From: Nemopilema nomurai
Taxonomy: Eukaryota; Cnidaria; Scyphozoa; Rhizostomeae; Rhizostomatidae
Length of the DNA: 64,000 bases
Direction: 5' to 3'
Assembly: GCA_003864495.1 (NCBI GenBank)
Contig: ML133400.1
Location: 1,604,575-1,668,574, forward strand
Part shown: in pieces, positions 11,901-23,200 of the stretch
Layout: each line of letters starts with the position of its first letter
Position numbering within the stretch: position 1 is the stretch's first letter
The notes under the pieces: generated by a model
What the model saw: the letters and a program-made list of their open reading frames with translations, nothing else
Database searches by the model: none
What the model was told of the DNA's origin: nothing
Translations under genes and position numbers: made by a program

Positions 11901-14900
11901 AATTACCTTCCTTAGACATCTTGAAGCGATGACAAAGTTCTGAAACTCAGCTGCAAAATAAATTAATCCAATTTAGCTGTAGCTGGTTCAGGAATGAAAA
12001 ACCAATTATGACGTGATAACATTTTATTATGCTTCTACTGTGCCTACTGCATGCATTTTATTATGCTTCAGACTTGAGTTGAGGAATGCTCCATATACAT
12101 ATAGCCTTGGGGATACCAGACAAACAATCATTGACTTGTGTAATTCTGGTTAGCAAAACTATCATGCAAGCCTGGCTATGTATGTCTTAAAAAAACTGAA
12201 TTTAATCATAGCTTTTTCATGCAAATTTCTTCAGAAATTTTAAAATTGTACACATAATCAAAAGCCAAATAAAAATAAAAAAGGAAAATATACATATTTA
12301 GTACATCTCCTAATGAGTGGGAAACCACAAAACACGCTTGTTGAGATGAAGAGTTTAGTCTTTTGATTCTATTTTCCTTCGTGCATGCCTAGCGCTACTT
12401 TAACATATTAAGCACGCTTACAGGTAACCGATACACAGACATTGTATATATATACTGTAATTTCTCTTTTAGCTCCTGGGGGGGCTTATTGTTTCTCAGC
12501 ACTCCAAAGGGGCTTACAAGAGAGGGGGGCTAAATTAATATTTTGTAATTAAAATCATCCTCAGTGATTCTCAGTCTATTTTTTGTATTTGCAAAATAAA
12601 ATAAACATCAAATCAGGCTTCTACATTAATAATATTCTCATTATCATATTCATCAATTATTAACTCTAAAATGTCTTCTTGCGCCATGTCGTCTTTTGAA
12701 ATCAAACATTCAAAAGGGAAGACTTCATCCCTCTGATTAACAACAGCATGCAATTTTGGCATCAGATAATTTTTTGAGGGGTTGTGGGGGGGGGGCTAAA
12801 TTGAGAGAGGGGACTTATTTCATTTCTTCTTCTAAAAAGTGGGATTTAAGAGAGAGGGACTCATTTGAGAGGGGGGGGGCTTAACAGAGAATTCATGGTA
12901 TATACAGTCTTGGTCGTTTGATGCGTGCGATCGCACGCGCACGCATCCGCACACGCATGGCGCCAATAATGCGAGCGATTTAGCGCACGCATGAGATTTA
13001 TATTTGACTTGACCGTTGCTTTCGACCTTCATAAAATTGTTTTCTTTAACGAAAAATTGAAAATTTTGTTTTCATTAGCTGAGCAACATCGGCATATTCT
13101 TTTAATAGTGCCTATTGTGTCTTCCTATTGTGATATGATGTGTTGATCGAGTTGCCAAAATTGTTTCATTTAAATAGGCTAATCGCTTTGGTTTGTTCAT
13201 ATCCCCCCAGAAACATGGTGGTCGTCAGCTTTTGTTCAAATTTCTGCCTTCCCGTGTAGGTTAATTAATGGTGAATATAAAAGGTTTTCTTCGAATGGAA
13301 ATCATTCAAGGCGTTTGTAAAGGCCTATTATCGTGGAAGCACTGTCCGGTCTTTGTGGCCAAAAATACTTAAATTCAAACGCGAAGAATTCCCCAACTTT
13401 GTCTCTGTGCACAGAGCATTTTTTAAGCATTTTTGAGTGGTGAGGCATTTTTCTTAAAGACCCACACTTATACACTACCAGAAATGACGTAGGAAATGAC
13501 ACAGAACTCTTCGGATTGGCGCTTGAGATTGTGATATATACTGAACTATTTTAGGGTTGAAACTTTTGCCTCCAAGATATGACACAACCGTAAGTCCTCG
13601 AATAAGATCCAGGGACTTATTTCGCAAAAATATACTTAAGGGTGGGGGCTTATTCGAGGGGGAAGCTTACTCGAGGGTGGGGACTTATTTGTTGACAGCA
13701 ATAAACACTACCAGCACTGATGGCTTTTATGGTAAAAATGTGCTAAAAACATTAGGCAATATATCAGCCTGAGTAGAGTTGAAAAATGCAAGGAAACACT
13801 AAGATTTTGGTACATTGGGCAATGAATCGAGTTACAAGGTGGATAGATGAGAAATATAGTGATATAAAGATTGCTATCAACAACGATTGAGCCCCCAAAT
13901 TTGTTACCAACCTATTGAAACACCGGCTACTTTTATCACGAAGGGCCACAAAATGGCCGACATTTGGGCCAAATGTAGCATTTTTCTCTTTAGTGGTGGG
14001 GAAACTCGTAGGGCCCCGTGGGGCAATCCCCCCACCACATTGTATGTTAAAAAATGCCCTGTCTGTGCAAAGATTATTATTTCCATAAGTGGCTCGAATT
14101 CTACAGTAGAGAGGGCATTTAGTACACCACGCTTGATGCTACGAGATAGGAGGTGTGTTTATTGCAATGGGGATGGAGATGCTATTATGTATTAACATAA
14201 ACGATAAAAACTGGATTGCCAAAGAAAGAGAAGAAATATAGCCTCATAGCAACTTTCAACTTAATTGAACGCTATATCAGAAAGTTCATCAATCCAGCAT
14301 GGTTTCAAACATAACTGCGCGACCTGGACATTGAACCTTTGCAGTACAAGGTTCTTTATTATTTCATCCATTGAGCCTATTTTTTATTTTCTGAAAAAAT
14401 TGGTCTTCATAGATCGAAGCAGTCTTTTAAAAACCCATGCTTGTTTTAAACATCATTTTTCTACTAAACACTGATGAAAAACTCTCTTTGTCAATTAAAT
14501 TTCATCTCAGGTCAACAGTGTCAAAAAGTCTAAAATTCAGGCAAAAAATCTTTAGTGTCTTTTCCTCAATTTCAAAAAGCATCACAGAATCTAAAAGGTG
14601 AAGAAAATTTGCCAGAGAAACAACAAATTTTCGCCCTCTGCTATCCGGAACCGAATTTTGTACTGCCACGGTACCGTTTTAAAGGGGGGGTAATGTAAAG
14701 AGGGTCTGAAATAGCCAGATATGTAAGAGTGTGAATCGCACGCATGGAAGAAATAATGCGTGTGGTTTGCCACACGCATGGTGATTCCCATATGACGAAG
14801 ACTGTATATATATAAATTCATCAAATGTTGCAAGGTACATAATTACTATCTTAAAATAGGGTATAGTAACATAGACCAAGTAAGTTGTAAAGCATACCTG

Positions 14901-17900
14901 ATAATCTTCTACACATCTTTATTACATTTGTCTGTGCAGGAGGAGAATGACATAAAACAATTATTCATTCAAAATAATGCCCATGCTTAAAAACTAGTAA
15001 AAATTGGTTTCATTAAGTAAATTAATAAATTTGATGCAAGGTAGGAAAAATGACATAATGACAAACAGGGCTTCTTGGGAATAAATTAGCACACATGTGG
15101 CATTTCGCACTCCTAGATTGTGGTAGGAGTGCGATGGAGTGCTATTGGTACTTTTTCTTATTACTACATATATTCAGTTGCATACTATATAGAGCCATAA
15201 AAAATTGAATGTTTCTTATTGATTTTCATTTACCGGTGGTTTTTTAAAATTTTGAGCCTTCTACCGTTTAGTTTTTGTAAAGCGGTTTCTCATAAACATA
15301 GGAGAAAATGTAACAAAGTTTTGATTGTTCTTACAACACACAATCAACCATTAAAAATAGTGTTTTAAAAACATGTGCGTGTCAATGCCGATCTGTGATA
15401 AAAACGTGGCGGAGCATCGGATTGGAAATTGCTTTAAAGTAGTCAAATAAAAATGTTTTCTGTTGTCTTTTCAAAAAATTAGAATGAACAGGAACTTGCT
15501 GCACTTCTGCGCACTTCATGTTTACAATGCCGAAATTTCAAAACGTTGTGTAAAACTAGTCCCCATGTTTTGGTCATTTGGTCCGTGTTTTATTGTAAGC
15601 AATAATTGTCACAACGGTCCTCCAAAATGACGTGCTGGCACCGCATAATGTTTAACTCAAACAAAGTAAACATCAAAGCGTTACTGCCACCTTGTTAGTT
15701 CCCTGCGCTTATCAACATTTGCTTGCCACACCTCTGCCAACGATTCTGAGCCAATTTTTTTTATATCAATGCATGCAGCCTTTCTATGGTTGCAGGTAAA
15801 TGGAAACCAGGTTTAAAAAACAAATGAATAATTACAAAACAGGCGTGCGATTAAACACACTTCTCAGGCCTTTCCCGGGAAGGCCTGACAAAGATGACAA
15901 TCAATTTCTAATGATATAAAAATAGTCCTTGCAACTTTTATTGCCCAACAAGAGGTGCTCACCTTTATTTTATATGTCTGTGGCAACATAGCAAAAAGGC
16001 AAACCATAGACAAAACATCATCCAAATCTCTAATGGCATCTACAAATGTGGGATACCTAGAAAACAATTTGAAAACATTATGATTGAAATTGTGATCATT
16101 ATTAGTGATCATTATAGTAAGCATTGATGGTTATAATCAGTGATCATCAGGATCATCAAAACTCTTTATTGAAATGAATCAAAATAGACTTCCAAAGCAA
16201 TTGGAGGTAAGATAGTTTGAGACTTATATGTTGACGAGACTTAAAAAATAATTAGAGGTGAGGTGGTTTGCATTTTTTTCAGAGGATGAGGTTGCTATTA
16301 TCCTTTGGTAAAGCTGTTCCGACTCCATCATTAAAAATTGCAAATAGCATTTAGAGAAAATTGAGCCTCCTTTTTCAGTGACATAGTGCCTATCTTTATA
16401 ATGATGGTAATTTGCAATGGTTTTCATAGAATATGAAAATCTAGTACTCTAAATCTGTAAAGATATCATTATTGCCAGTCTTGGTTGTTTAATGCATGCA
16501 ATTTTGTTCTTCATAAGCTGAGCAACATCAGCAACTTCTTTAATAGTGCCTGTTGTGTCTTTCTTATGATATGATGTATGTGGCCAAAATTGCTTTATTT
16601 CGATAGGCTAATCGCTTTGCTATGTTGGAATTTCCCCAGAATGGTGGTCATCAGCTTTTGTTCAAATTTCTGCATTCCAATTTAGGTTAATTAATGGTGA
16701 ATATAAAAGGTTTTCTTCGAATGGAAATCATTCAAGGCGTTTTTAAAGGCCTATTATTGTGGAAGCACTGTCCGGTCTTTGTGGCCAAAAATATTTAAAT
16801 TCAAAGCGAAGAATTCCCCAATCTTTGCCCCTGTGCAGAGATTATTATTTCACGTAGTGGCTGAAATTTTACAGTAGAGAGAGCATTTAGTACACTACGC
16901 TTGATGCTATCAGATAGGAGGCTATGTTTATTGCAATGGAGATGGAGGTGCTATAATGTATTTACATTATCGACAAAAACTGGACTGTCAAAAAAAGGAA
17001 AGAGTTTATAGTCTCATAGCAACTTTCAATTGAACGCTATATCAGAAAATTTGTCAATCCAGCATGGTTTCAAACAAAGCTGCGCTACAAGAACACTTAA
17101 CCTTCACAGTATACGGTTTCTTTATTATTCATCTATTTAGCCCGTTTTTTATCTACTGAAAAATTGGGTCTTAATAGATTGAAGCAGTCTTTTAAAAACC
17201 AATTCTTGTTTTTAATTTCGCTTTATTTCTAAACACTGATGAAAAACTTTCTTTGTAAAGTGAATGTCATCTCAGATCAACAGGTGTAGAAAATTTGCCG
17301 AGGAAACAACAAATTTTCGCCCTCTGCCATCTGGAAACTAATTTTGTACTGTCATGGTACCGTTTTTGAAGAGGACGGTGTAAAGAGGGTCTGAAATAGC
17401 CAAACATGTAAGAGTGTGAATCGCACGCATGAAAGAAATAATGCATGTGGTTTCCCACAGGCATGGTGACTTCCTTATGATGAAGACTGATTGGTAAGAA
17501 AATTTTCATGGTCATGCACATCTCCTAAGCCCAAAGATCTTAATAATGACCATGGTTGCAAAGAAGTAGCCAATAAATGGCAATAGAAAGAACTTTCCAA
17601 ATCAGCCACTTATGCCAACTAGCTTGACAGCAAATAATCATAGTCAATCACACCATATAGCTGGACATAACTTGTACCAATTCATTTCACACTCACCTTT
17701 CTTTTACAATATGATCAAGAGAGTAGACTGGTTTGTTTTCCTCTAACTTTGCAGCCTTTCCTTCTTCATCCTTCCCCAGTGCTTTTTTGAGTTTTCTCAT
17801 AAAAATCTTAAACTCTCTGAATTTGTCCAAAACAGGCTCATGTAGTAAATATTGAATATCCTTCACATAATAGTAAGTCTTGTTTGCGGTGCTGCCTTTG

Positions 17901-18705
17901 TTTACCTTCTTTTTGTTTTTTGGTTCTCTTGGATATATGCCTTTCAAGATGCAGAGACGCCTGTAAATAATGCAACAATGTTTACTTAATTGTACTTCTG
18001 ACTCTTTTGATTTGGCTCTGGTGACCAAGACATCCCAAGAAGGTAATGAATGCCAAAACAGACCCACATTCAAACAAACATAAAACATTATAAAGTTAAA
18101 ATTGAGAATGTTCAATTACTAGTAACTTCCGGAAACAAAAAAGGTTTATGGAAAAGTTTGTTTAGCTCATTAAACAATGACAATGTTAGCATGAAATGTT
18201 GAGCAACAATGTGTTAGTTTTCATGATGAAGATTCATGAAAGTTCTGACGATTCAGGTAAATCTCACCTGAAGTCTGGCAAGCTTAGCTGAAGCTTTTTC
18301 AAAGCTTGATTTCTTGATACATAATTTGTCACTGCTCCACTCTCTCCCTAAAATACCCGAATTGACATCTAACTAATTTGCTAATGAATCTCATAGACGT
18401 AACACTGCTATAACTTCCATCAATACATTTATAAGACATTACTCAATGTGCCCTGTTAGATACATCATTTGCATAACGACGAAACTTAGTTTTCCAACAA
18501 ATATAGAGAGTTGAGAAGATTCATCGAATGATTGATTTGACACCAATGGCCTATTCTTTCACTTCGGTTTACCTAGACCTATAGGCTATACTAGCTTTAG
18601 GTTAAAAATAAAGAGACAAGTACGTTTCATAACCTAACTTGACTTCATTTTGATACAGTTTGACAAATACAACAAACTGCTTACCTTTCTCTTCTTCTGG
18701 CCCAT
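2989..18705 (-). CDS. PES1: Pescadillo (PES1/Nop7), 60S ribosome biogenesis factor, 16 exons
   Basis: Nucleolar scaffold protein. With BOP1 and WDR12 it forms the PeBoW complex needed for ITS2/28S rRNA processing and 60S assembly. Exons joined in frame: 18705-18685, 18347-18268, 17960-17697, 16056-15963, 14931-14898, 11950-11907, 11714-11625, 11471-11355, 11076-11017, 10702-10660, 10301-10255, 9527-9394, 7685-7560, 5521-5284, 4935-4804, 3045-2989 (1581 nt, 526 aa; human is 588). Family hallmarks are [65 protein letters not shown] and [20 protein letters not shown] domain lies at about residues 330-420 ([35 protein letters not shown]). A basic tail ([13 protein letters not shown]) follows. Exon 1 codes only MGQKKRK. 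The last exon ([10 protein letters not shown]...) and its acceptor are less certain. The acidic segment before the C-terminus is shorter than in human. Confidence 0.95.
3517..4050 (-). other. Unexplained 177-codon open frame in the last PES1 intron
   Basis: A minus-strand frame begins with ATG at 4050 and stays open to 3517, the longest non-exonic open frame in this AT-rich window. It lies inside the intron between PES1 exons 15 and 16. The opposite strand is also partly open: 3620-3826, and 4035-4274 after an acceptor-like TTTTCAACAG. I recognise no domain in any frame. It could be a decayed insertion (retrogene or transposon piece) or chance. Confidence 0.2.
8717..8742 (+). repeat. TGAA microsatellite
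   Basis: About six and a half perfect tandem copies of TGAA lie in the PES1 intron between exons 12 and 13. Confidence 0.9.
12470..12900 (+). repeat. G-rich 'GGGGCTTA' interspersed repeat
   Basis: Two G-rich arms flank an AT-rich middle. The left arm (about 12470-12545) carries repeated GGGGCTTA/GGGGCTAA words. The right arm (about 12780-12900) carries GAGAGGGG, GGGGGGGCTTAA and poly-G runs. The same arrangement recurs in ARMC5 intron 1. Such repeats are familiar in marine invertebrate genomes. The element abuts the left end of a hAT-like relic at 12905. Confidence 0.6.
12905..14804 (+). mobile_element. Degraded hAT-like DNA transposon, copy A
   Basis: The element runs from CAGTCTT at 12905 to its inverse AAGACTG at 14804, giving 7-bp terminal inverted repeats. 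Both flanks are TATA-rich, so a target duplication is possible but not provable. Near 14083-14152 the plus strand codes [16 protein letters not shown] followed by MLRDRR. This resembles the C-terminal dimerisation segment of hAT transposases (SN/E-x-ER-x-FS pattern). Upstream frames are short and broken, so no functional transposase remains. The element lies in PES1 intron 5, ending 94 bp before the 34-nt exon 5. A segment of about 0.6 kb (13430-14060) is absent from copy B. Confidence 0.6.
13585..13695 (+). repeat. 'GGGGCTTATTCGAGGG' repeat nested in hAT copy A
   Basis: Repeated words GGGACTTATT, GGGGGCTTATTCGAGGG and GGGACTTATTTG, together with reverse-type AAGTCCTCGAATAAG, occur within about 110 bp. 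This block is in the part of copy A that copy B lacks, so it probably belongs to a nested insertion. Confidence 0.5.
16476..17489 (+). mobile_element. Degraded hAT-like DNA transposon, copy B
   Basis: A second copy of the same family has ends CAGTCTTGG at 16476 and AAGACTG at 17489. It shares long near-identical stretches with copy A, for example around 16690-16820 versus 13270-13395. It retains a decayed hAT dimerisation segment ([17 protein letters not shown]) near 16870-16920, interrupted upstream by a stop. It lies in PES1 intron 3. At 1.0 kb it is shorter than copy A because the central 0.6 kb is missing. Confidence 0.6.
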
Positions 18706-20217
18706 TTTGATCAACAAACAGCCTGAAATGTCCCTCACGTGTATTTCGAAAAGAAATGAACGGTGCAACCGCAACAACTTATACAGGAAACCATTCAATT
18801 CAACACCAACCTTGCACGAGACACATGGCTGCACATTGAAATTGTCCCGCATACAAGAAACACGATTTTAACAACCACAGACCCTAATTTTCCAGAAAAA
18901 TAACCCCTTTGATAATGACTGGTTAAGGTCTGAAGAAAATCTTGTCTCATATTCAAAAATTTTCCTTTAACTTTGCAAACACAATCCTTTGTAAGACAGA
19001 ATTCTAATTTGGTCAGATGAAATTGAATTTTGAATGCAAATAGAGCAAAAAACACTTTTCTGGAATATTTTTGGCGTTTCCAAAGTATGAAAAAAGAAAA
19101 ATTCAAACCAAAATAGTAACAAGTATTTTTACCACAGTCATTCAGCAAAATACACAATTGATTAGTAAAGCATGAGAAAATTCGGAATTTTTTGGAATCA
19201 TCTCTTTCTATTTTTGCACAGGCTTTGTTTTCAAATGCATCTAAAACTTTAATGGAGGCCTTTCTGAATCACGTCATGAAAAAATCTCCTCTCAAGTATT
19301 GCCAAAGTAATCCCACTCTGACGCTGCCAAGCCAAAAAAGCAATTGCTGTTTCGAACACCAGACGCGATAGGAAGCTTTCAATCAGTGCAATGAATACTA
19401 AGGAACTCCAAAACCTTTGCAAAGGGATTAAATGAAAACAATGAGCAATTCGTAAATGAGTTTGATTTTCAAAAAGCTAAAAAAATGTTTTGCTAGGAAA
19501 CGCTCCTTTAGCATTGATGTGTACGTTTCGAAGCATCTGTTGGTGCTTTTTTCTTGCTTAGCAAAGAATAACAGACAATAATCCAGGATTGATCGGCATA
19601 AAATATTTCATCGCCTAAAGATTTGCGATAAGAACTATTGTACTATTGCTATCTGAATGCATAACATGACTTGAAAACAGGACTGGAAGTAAAAGCACAA
19701 TGAAAAGGAAAAAGTCAAAACTCTTCCTTTGAACGAAGCAGATCTCATATACCACTGATCCAATCCAGCCATTCTTAAGGACTAGGTTGGAAAAAACTTA
19801 TAGCATTACTTAAGTTGACATCACCATTTTAGAGACTACCACGCCATATGGTAGAAGGATAATTGCTGCTACTAGAGGTAGGCAATTTTGCTAAATGAAA
19901 TTCAGAACTGACGTTTAGGAAAAAGGTCTTTCAAATATCTCTGCCCTCTCCCCGAAATTATCCGTATTCGTTATCCATATTATAATGAAACGTATTTGGT
20001 TTTACAAAGTTATTCCTTGTGCCTTTTCCCTATCAAGGTGCCTGTGCGAGGGCATGACATCACAACGGGTAATAGAAACATCGGGGCTCTGGGTATTTCT
20101 GCAAATACCAATGCAATCTGCGCAGTGTCCTTAGTTTTGAACTAAAACACATGTAGCTAGCCTGCATAACAAGATCGGGGGAAACATCGATAACTGAGAA
20201 ATTCTGTAACGTCTAAA
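18706..20217. other. Intergenic region between PES1 and ARMC5
   Basis: Both flanking genes are on the minus strand, so this should hold the ARMC5 3' untranslated region and the PES1 promoter. No TATA box stands out next to the PES1 start at 18705. No further coding sequence was recognised. Confidence 0.5.
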
Positions 20218-23200
20218 CTAAAATACTATTGCTTGAATGCGTGTTAAAAGCTCATGTTGTACGTCCGTTATGAAGCGACCATGTTCGGCGGATCTAAGCA
20301 GCTTGGCGAAAGTAGTTAAATAATCTGTTGGGTCTTTCATTTTTGAGAGCATAAAACTGACGCAGCAGGCAGCAAGCCGGGTCGCTTGGCAAGTCACAGC
20401 CTCGACAAAGAGTGCAGCCATATTGCCGACGGCTAACGACCCTGTTAGATAATCTTGGCAGTCGTCTCGAAGGCCGTCCACCATGAATCGATCGCTCAGG
20501 CGAAGCAGGTCGGCCATTAAACCAAGCTTCTGTTTGGATGTTAAATGTTTGCTAACACAGTGGGATTTTGTAAGAAATCTTCCACCATGGTCTCTTGAAA
20601 GAGTTTCAGATAAACTTTCAATTTGGTCATTTTCTGTACAATCAGAGCAGTTGTCATCATATGACGTCATTTCACTATCCGGAATTCCTGGTACACTGTG
20701 CTTTGAGGTATCGATTCGCCCGCTGAAACGGCAATTTGTACAGCACTGCAGCGTTTCAAAGTCAATATCGCATCCGTGAACATAATGCAGGAGGACGACA
20801 AAAGTTGTTGCGTTAACATCTTGCAATTCAACGTATGGCAGCGTCGAGTCAACAAAATTACCGGAGAGCATTGCCGCAAAGACGGGTGACACGCTGCATA
20901 GGACGCTTTTTGCAACATAAATCCTGACATATCCTTCTAAGAAGAAGCATGCATTTTCAGCCTTCAACTTGTCATTTTCCACAAAGCAATCAATACCAAG
21001 AGCTGGTCTTCCCGTGGACAATTCCTTTGCTTCATAATTGCAAATAACTGTTGATAGGACGCAGCATGAATTGCCACAGTTTTGTTTACCGTCATCTTGC
21101 ACCTTCTGCTTTTTCCTTGATGCATTACATACGTCTTCAACATCAAAGCGTCCAAATCCCCTTTTTCTATCCATGGCCAAATCATTCTTACCGCAGTTCT
21201 CGATTCTCTTCTTTGCATTCCAAGCCACGCTTAGCGAATCTGCAAGTCCCTTGCAAGCAAGAGCAGCATTGCAGAGCTTCGCATGGCTAGAAAGCTGATC
21301 AGATAACATATCTCCGACGATTTCCAAGCCATTTAGATCAACAAATATTTTCTTTATAGCAGCAGAGGACCTTAAAAGGAATTCGAACAGAGGCTGATTC
21401 AACAGAAATAAAAAACAACAACAAATAAGTAAGATGTTTCCAAACATAAACAAAAATTGGATCGGCATAGCAAATAAATGCAAACGTGCAGGGAAGCTTC
21501 ACAAAAATAGAGTCAGGGTTTAAGCGTGACGATAAAAATGTCATCCAAAACACAAAATGGCCTAGCATCTATACAAATGGAATTGAAAAAGGAACTTTGA
21601 GGCATAACTACGGCTGTCTGCTCTATAAGGATCGTCAAATCGCTTCAGAGTGCGAATCTCATAAAAAAAAGAAGACAACTCCATCGTAAGGAACCAACCT
21701 GCAGATATAGCAAAAGCCCGTGACGAATGCCTCCTTTATCTCACACGAATCTGAAAGAAGACCATGCGCCAGTACGCCTTGGCCAAACAGAGATTCAGCA
21801 TGCCGCGTCAAATTCATTAACAATGACTTGCCACATTTTTTGCTTTTAAATGAGGAAGACGAGTTTTCTTCACTGGCTGTTCGAATGCCTTTGGGAGAGT
21901 CAGTTTTCATGTCGCCATTATCATTGGGGCTGCTATGATCAAAACCTTCGATTTTGGTGACACAAACGTCAACAATCTCATGCCTTTTATTGGCGATTGC
22001 TTCATTAAGTGGATGCAATTCGCGAAATGATATGATGTTCCTATTTATCAGTACTGGATTATCCTTATCTCTTGACGACATCACCCCAGAAAACAAAGTT
22101 TCTAGGTCATGAACACTAAACCCGGTGTTCAATTGATAATATATTGACTGCACAAGGCCTAGTTTGAGATGCATCTCAAAGAACAATGCATTTTGCGTAA
22201 TTCTAGTCAACACTCTTTCGGACCTCAAGTCATACGAATCGTTAATGCTCATGTACTTCAATAATGGGTTGACACACTCTCTGGTGACCATAAAACGAAT
22301 GGCCCTGGTCTGGGACAACTTTGCAAGAATGAGAAGCACGTCTTGAAACGGGCCTCTTGCTCCATGAATATTAGACACAGAGCCATCAGCACTTGGAAGC
22401 ACTGGACTGCCTTCGGTAGATTTGACAATGAAGCTTCTGGCCACATATCTCTCCGCTTGCTCTTCTAGCTGGTTGCTAGAACTCATGTCTAATATCCGCT
22501 CTAGATATAACTGAAGGCTGTTCAGTAGACCAGCTCGTAGCATGACGTCGAGGCTGGAGTCATCAAATAAGAAACAGACAAAGGTGCTGACAATCTGGAA
22601 ATGGAAATTCGAGTATTTGGTCTCGCCTAGGAGCTTTACCAGTTTTTGCAAAGCGCCTGACGTTCGCATTCTGCTTCTGTTCACGGCTTCCATCGCGCAG
22701 AGACAAAGTGAGGAGAAGGCATTTTTGAATCTCTGTGACCTCACATCCTTTGAAAGCTCTGCCGTGCAAATATCAATGAAGTCTGTTCCGCATAAAGATA
22801 CTCTAATTTGTGGCACTCCGATCATGTGGTGTAAGCAATCGGAAACCATTTTAAGCTGTTCATCAGGGATGTCCATCTGCATCAATGTCAACAGCAAAGG
22901 GAGGCCATTGAACGCCAACACACGCAAGCCAACCTTCTCCGAACCGTTCGCTACTCTAAAAAATCGATGCAAAACTTTCAGAGTTGATTTGACAATTCTT
23001 CCTTGATCTGATTCCAATGCCTTTACAAATGACGGAAAACCATCAGCCAAAACTGCATAATCAATTAAGACAGCATTTTGACAAATTGACCAAAGAGTTC
23101 TGTGTATTGCCACTGTACATATGTTAGATTCATAAGATGGCAGAAGGTTGACAAGGGATGTTACGATTCCAGAATCAGCCCCCTCATTCTCATACAGTGA

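Noticed and set aside
17961..18115. N-terminal extension of the PES1 exon 3 frame
   Set aside because: It is intron: a TTTACAG acceptor lies at 17961-17967, and the upstream residues do not match pescadillo.
22542..23006. Long plus-strand open frame (154 codons)
   Set aside because: It lies entirely opposite ARMC5 exon 3, whose minus-strand translation matches the armadillo region of ARMC5. The plus frame is a shadow.
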